From positions 1 through 64,000 of the forward strand of contig DIZC01000038.1 of NCBI GenBank assembly GCA_002429315.1: a stretch of DNA of 64,000 nucleotides, in the 5' to 3' direction. The notes below the pieces were generated by a model. The model worked only from the letters and a program-made list of their open reading frames with translations, ran no database searches and was not told the origin of the DNA. Shown one piece after another: positions 60,196 through 64,000 of this stretch. Each line of letters begins with the position of its first letter. The first letter of the stretch is position 1. Source of the stretch: Alphaproteobacteria bacterium UBA6038 (GTDB taxonomy: Bacteria > Pseudomonadota > Alphaproteobacteria > Micropepsales > Micropepsaceae). A program made the position numbers and the translations under genes.

Positions 60196-60603
60196 TTAGT
60201 AATGTGGCGGCAGCGCTGTCACAGTGCCATCGACCCACTTGCGAAGCGCTTTTTCGCCGAATGCAGCTTGCTTCGGTTTTTTCAGTGCGAGTTTCGCGCC
60301 ACTTTTCAGTTGAGCCCCGTGTGAGCCTGTTGACGTCTGCGCATCAAGGCTATGCTTACCGATCCTTAGCTTACGCTTAAGCACATAGCTTCGGAAACAC
60401 ATCAAAGCCGGCAGGACGGCGTTCAACCAATCCTCTCGGCCAACACTGGACGCCTTCTTCGCCTTCGTTATTCGCGCAAGACGGGGATAACGGTAGCAAC
60501 TGCCGCCGATGTTCTCCCAGCCGAACCTTTCAAACATGCTCCGAATGCGATTATGATCGAGTGACTCTGCATTCGTAAGGTCATAGCTGAATACGATTGG
60601 CAT
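60196..60603 (-). CDS. Unknown protein with a Cas2/VapD-like N terminus
   Basis: 135 residues from the ATG at 60603 with GGGGGAAACG upstream. The start MPIVFSYDLTNAESLDHNRI and RSMFERFGWENIGGSCYRYP has the beta-alpha-beta outline of Cas2/VapD-type ferredoxin folds (FSYDLTN strand, helix, aromatic-rich strand). The basic C-terminal half is different. No cas genes or CRISPR repeats are in the window, so a Cas2 role is not claimed. GC and codon use differ from the flanks. Confidence 0.65.
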   Translation of the reverse strand: MPIVFSYDLTNAESLDHNRIRSMFERFGWENIGGSCYRYPRLARITKAKKASSVGREDWLNAVLPALMCFRSYVLKRKLRIGKHSLDAQTSTGSHGAQLKSGAKLALKKPKQAAFGEKALRKWVDGTVTALPPHY

Positions 60604-60668
60604 GACGTTTCCCCCATTCCCCCTTAGTCGTAAGGACCGGTACGTGTTTCGCATATACGGCCACTTAC

Positions 60669-60674
60669 TATAAT
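60669..60674 (+). promoter_or_regulatory. -10 element for the SHOCT protein gene
   Basis: A consensus TATAAT, 22 bases before the GTG at 60697. The region 17 bases upstream (GTTTCG) is a poor -35, so the promoter is only partly supported. Confidence 0.4.
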
Positions 60675-61118
60675 GCTGCCGATCATGGAGGGAAACGTGT
60701 CTACGGCCGACGAGATTGAGAAGTTAGATTCGCTCAGAACGCGCGGAATCATCACTCAAGCTGAGTTCGAGCAGCAAAAGAATAGGCTATTCCAACATGC
60801 GCCGCTGTCGACGAGCGCTGCCACTCTCGATGCAAAACTGTATCCATACGCGGCGAGCAACCGGTCTCAACGAGTAGAGACGATCCCGTTCTACCGGAAA
60901 ATGCTATTTCTTGTGATCACCTATTGTCTGTTTCCACCCCTCACGCTGCTGGTCATGTGGAGCGGGCCTATCTACCGTAAGGGCGGAGTGAACGGCCAAT
61001 ATGTGCCTTTTTCTTTGGGCTGGAAGATCATCTTCACAATATTCTGCATCCTTGCGATGGCAGCGCTGCTTTACCTTATTCCTCCTTTTTTTCATCGCAT
61101 ATACGAACAGCGCGTAGC

Positions 61119-64000
<2,882 letters not shown>

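Noticed and set aside
58928..60238. 436-codon minus-strand frame over the hyuB fragment and SDR
   Set aside because: Shadow frame; it runs through the antisense of the SDR and only its C-terminal part touches metH-like sequence in another frame.

Overview
The window is a GC-rich chromosomal stretch from an alphaproteobacterium. The evidence is an rRNA-operon tail followed by an initiator tRNA, an imuA-imuB-dnaE2 mutagenesis cassette behind a direct-repeat LexA box (GAAC-N7-GAAC, the reverse complement of the alphaproteobacterial GTTC-N7-GTTC), a SciP/DUF1153 cell-cycle regulator, a phoR/phoU/phoB cluster and many ATGA/GTGA-coupled gene pairs. The order may be Hyphomicrobiales or a relative, but I cannot name a genus. 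The window opens inside 23S rRNA and closes inside metH.

Layout. 1-2.1 kb: 23S 3' end, 5S, terminator, a DUF4386 membrane protein, a 46-residue basic protein and tRNA-fMet. 2.1-7.95 kb: dnaE2, imuB and imuA on the minus strand, with an SOS promoter. 8.0-12.66 kb: an intact IS1-family transposon with perfect 23-bp ends and an 8-bp target duplication, carrying about 3.6 kb of cargo. 12.8-22.98 kb: a haem-sensor/MscS pair and a lipid block (two acyl-CoA ligases, an acyl-CoA dehydrogenase, a serine hydrolase, an MFS carrier). 23.1-25.9 kb: phoR, a Pho box, phoU, phoB, without pstSCAB. 26-36.4 kb: aldolase/SDR fusion, dienelactone hydrolase, ychF, pth, rplY and several small or orphan genes. 36.4-49.2 kb: housekeeping genes (prs, pgeF, midA-like, lgt, ubiK, proC, an EnvZ/OmpR-type pair, ilvE, moaE-moaD-pgsA, uvrC). 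49.3-54 kb: a DUF2089 cluster containing a frameshifted gene, rnpB, sciP, a racemase, an amidase and a TerB/DnaJ protein. 54-64 kb: a hydantoinase/oxoprolinase fusion, a secreted protein, a mosaic remnant of metH and hyuB, an SDR, orphan genes and metH.

Two themes stand out. First, the transposon at 8,006-12,659 carries two gene modules next to its transposase: a coupled small protein plus a membrane protein, and an unknown protein plus an HTH-ImmA/IrrE protein. This is the best candidate for an undescribed system. Second, the chromosome is peppered with palindromic repeats of several families. They lie between genes, but several also lie in frame inside conserved genes (dnaE2 twice, imuA, the hydantoinase fusion). 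One supplies a ribosome-binding site, one encodes the tail of a GIY-YIG protein, and rnpB has an unusually long perfect hairpin where P3 should be.
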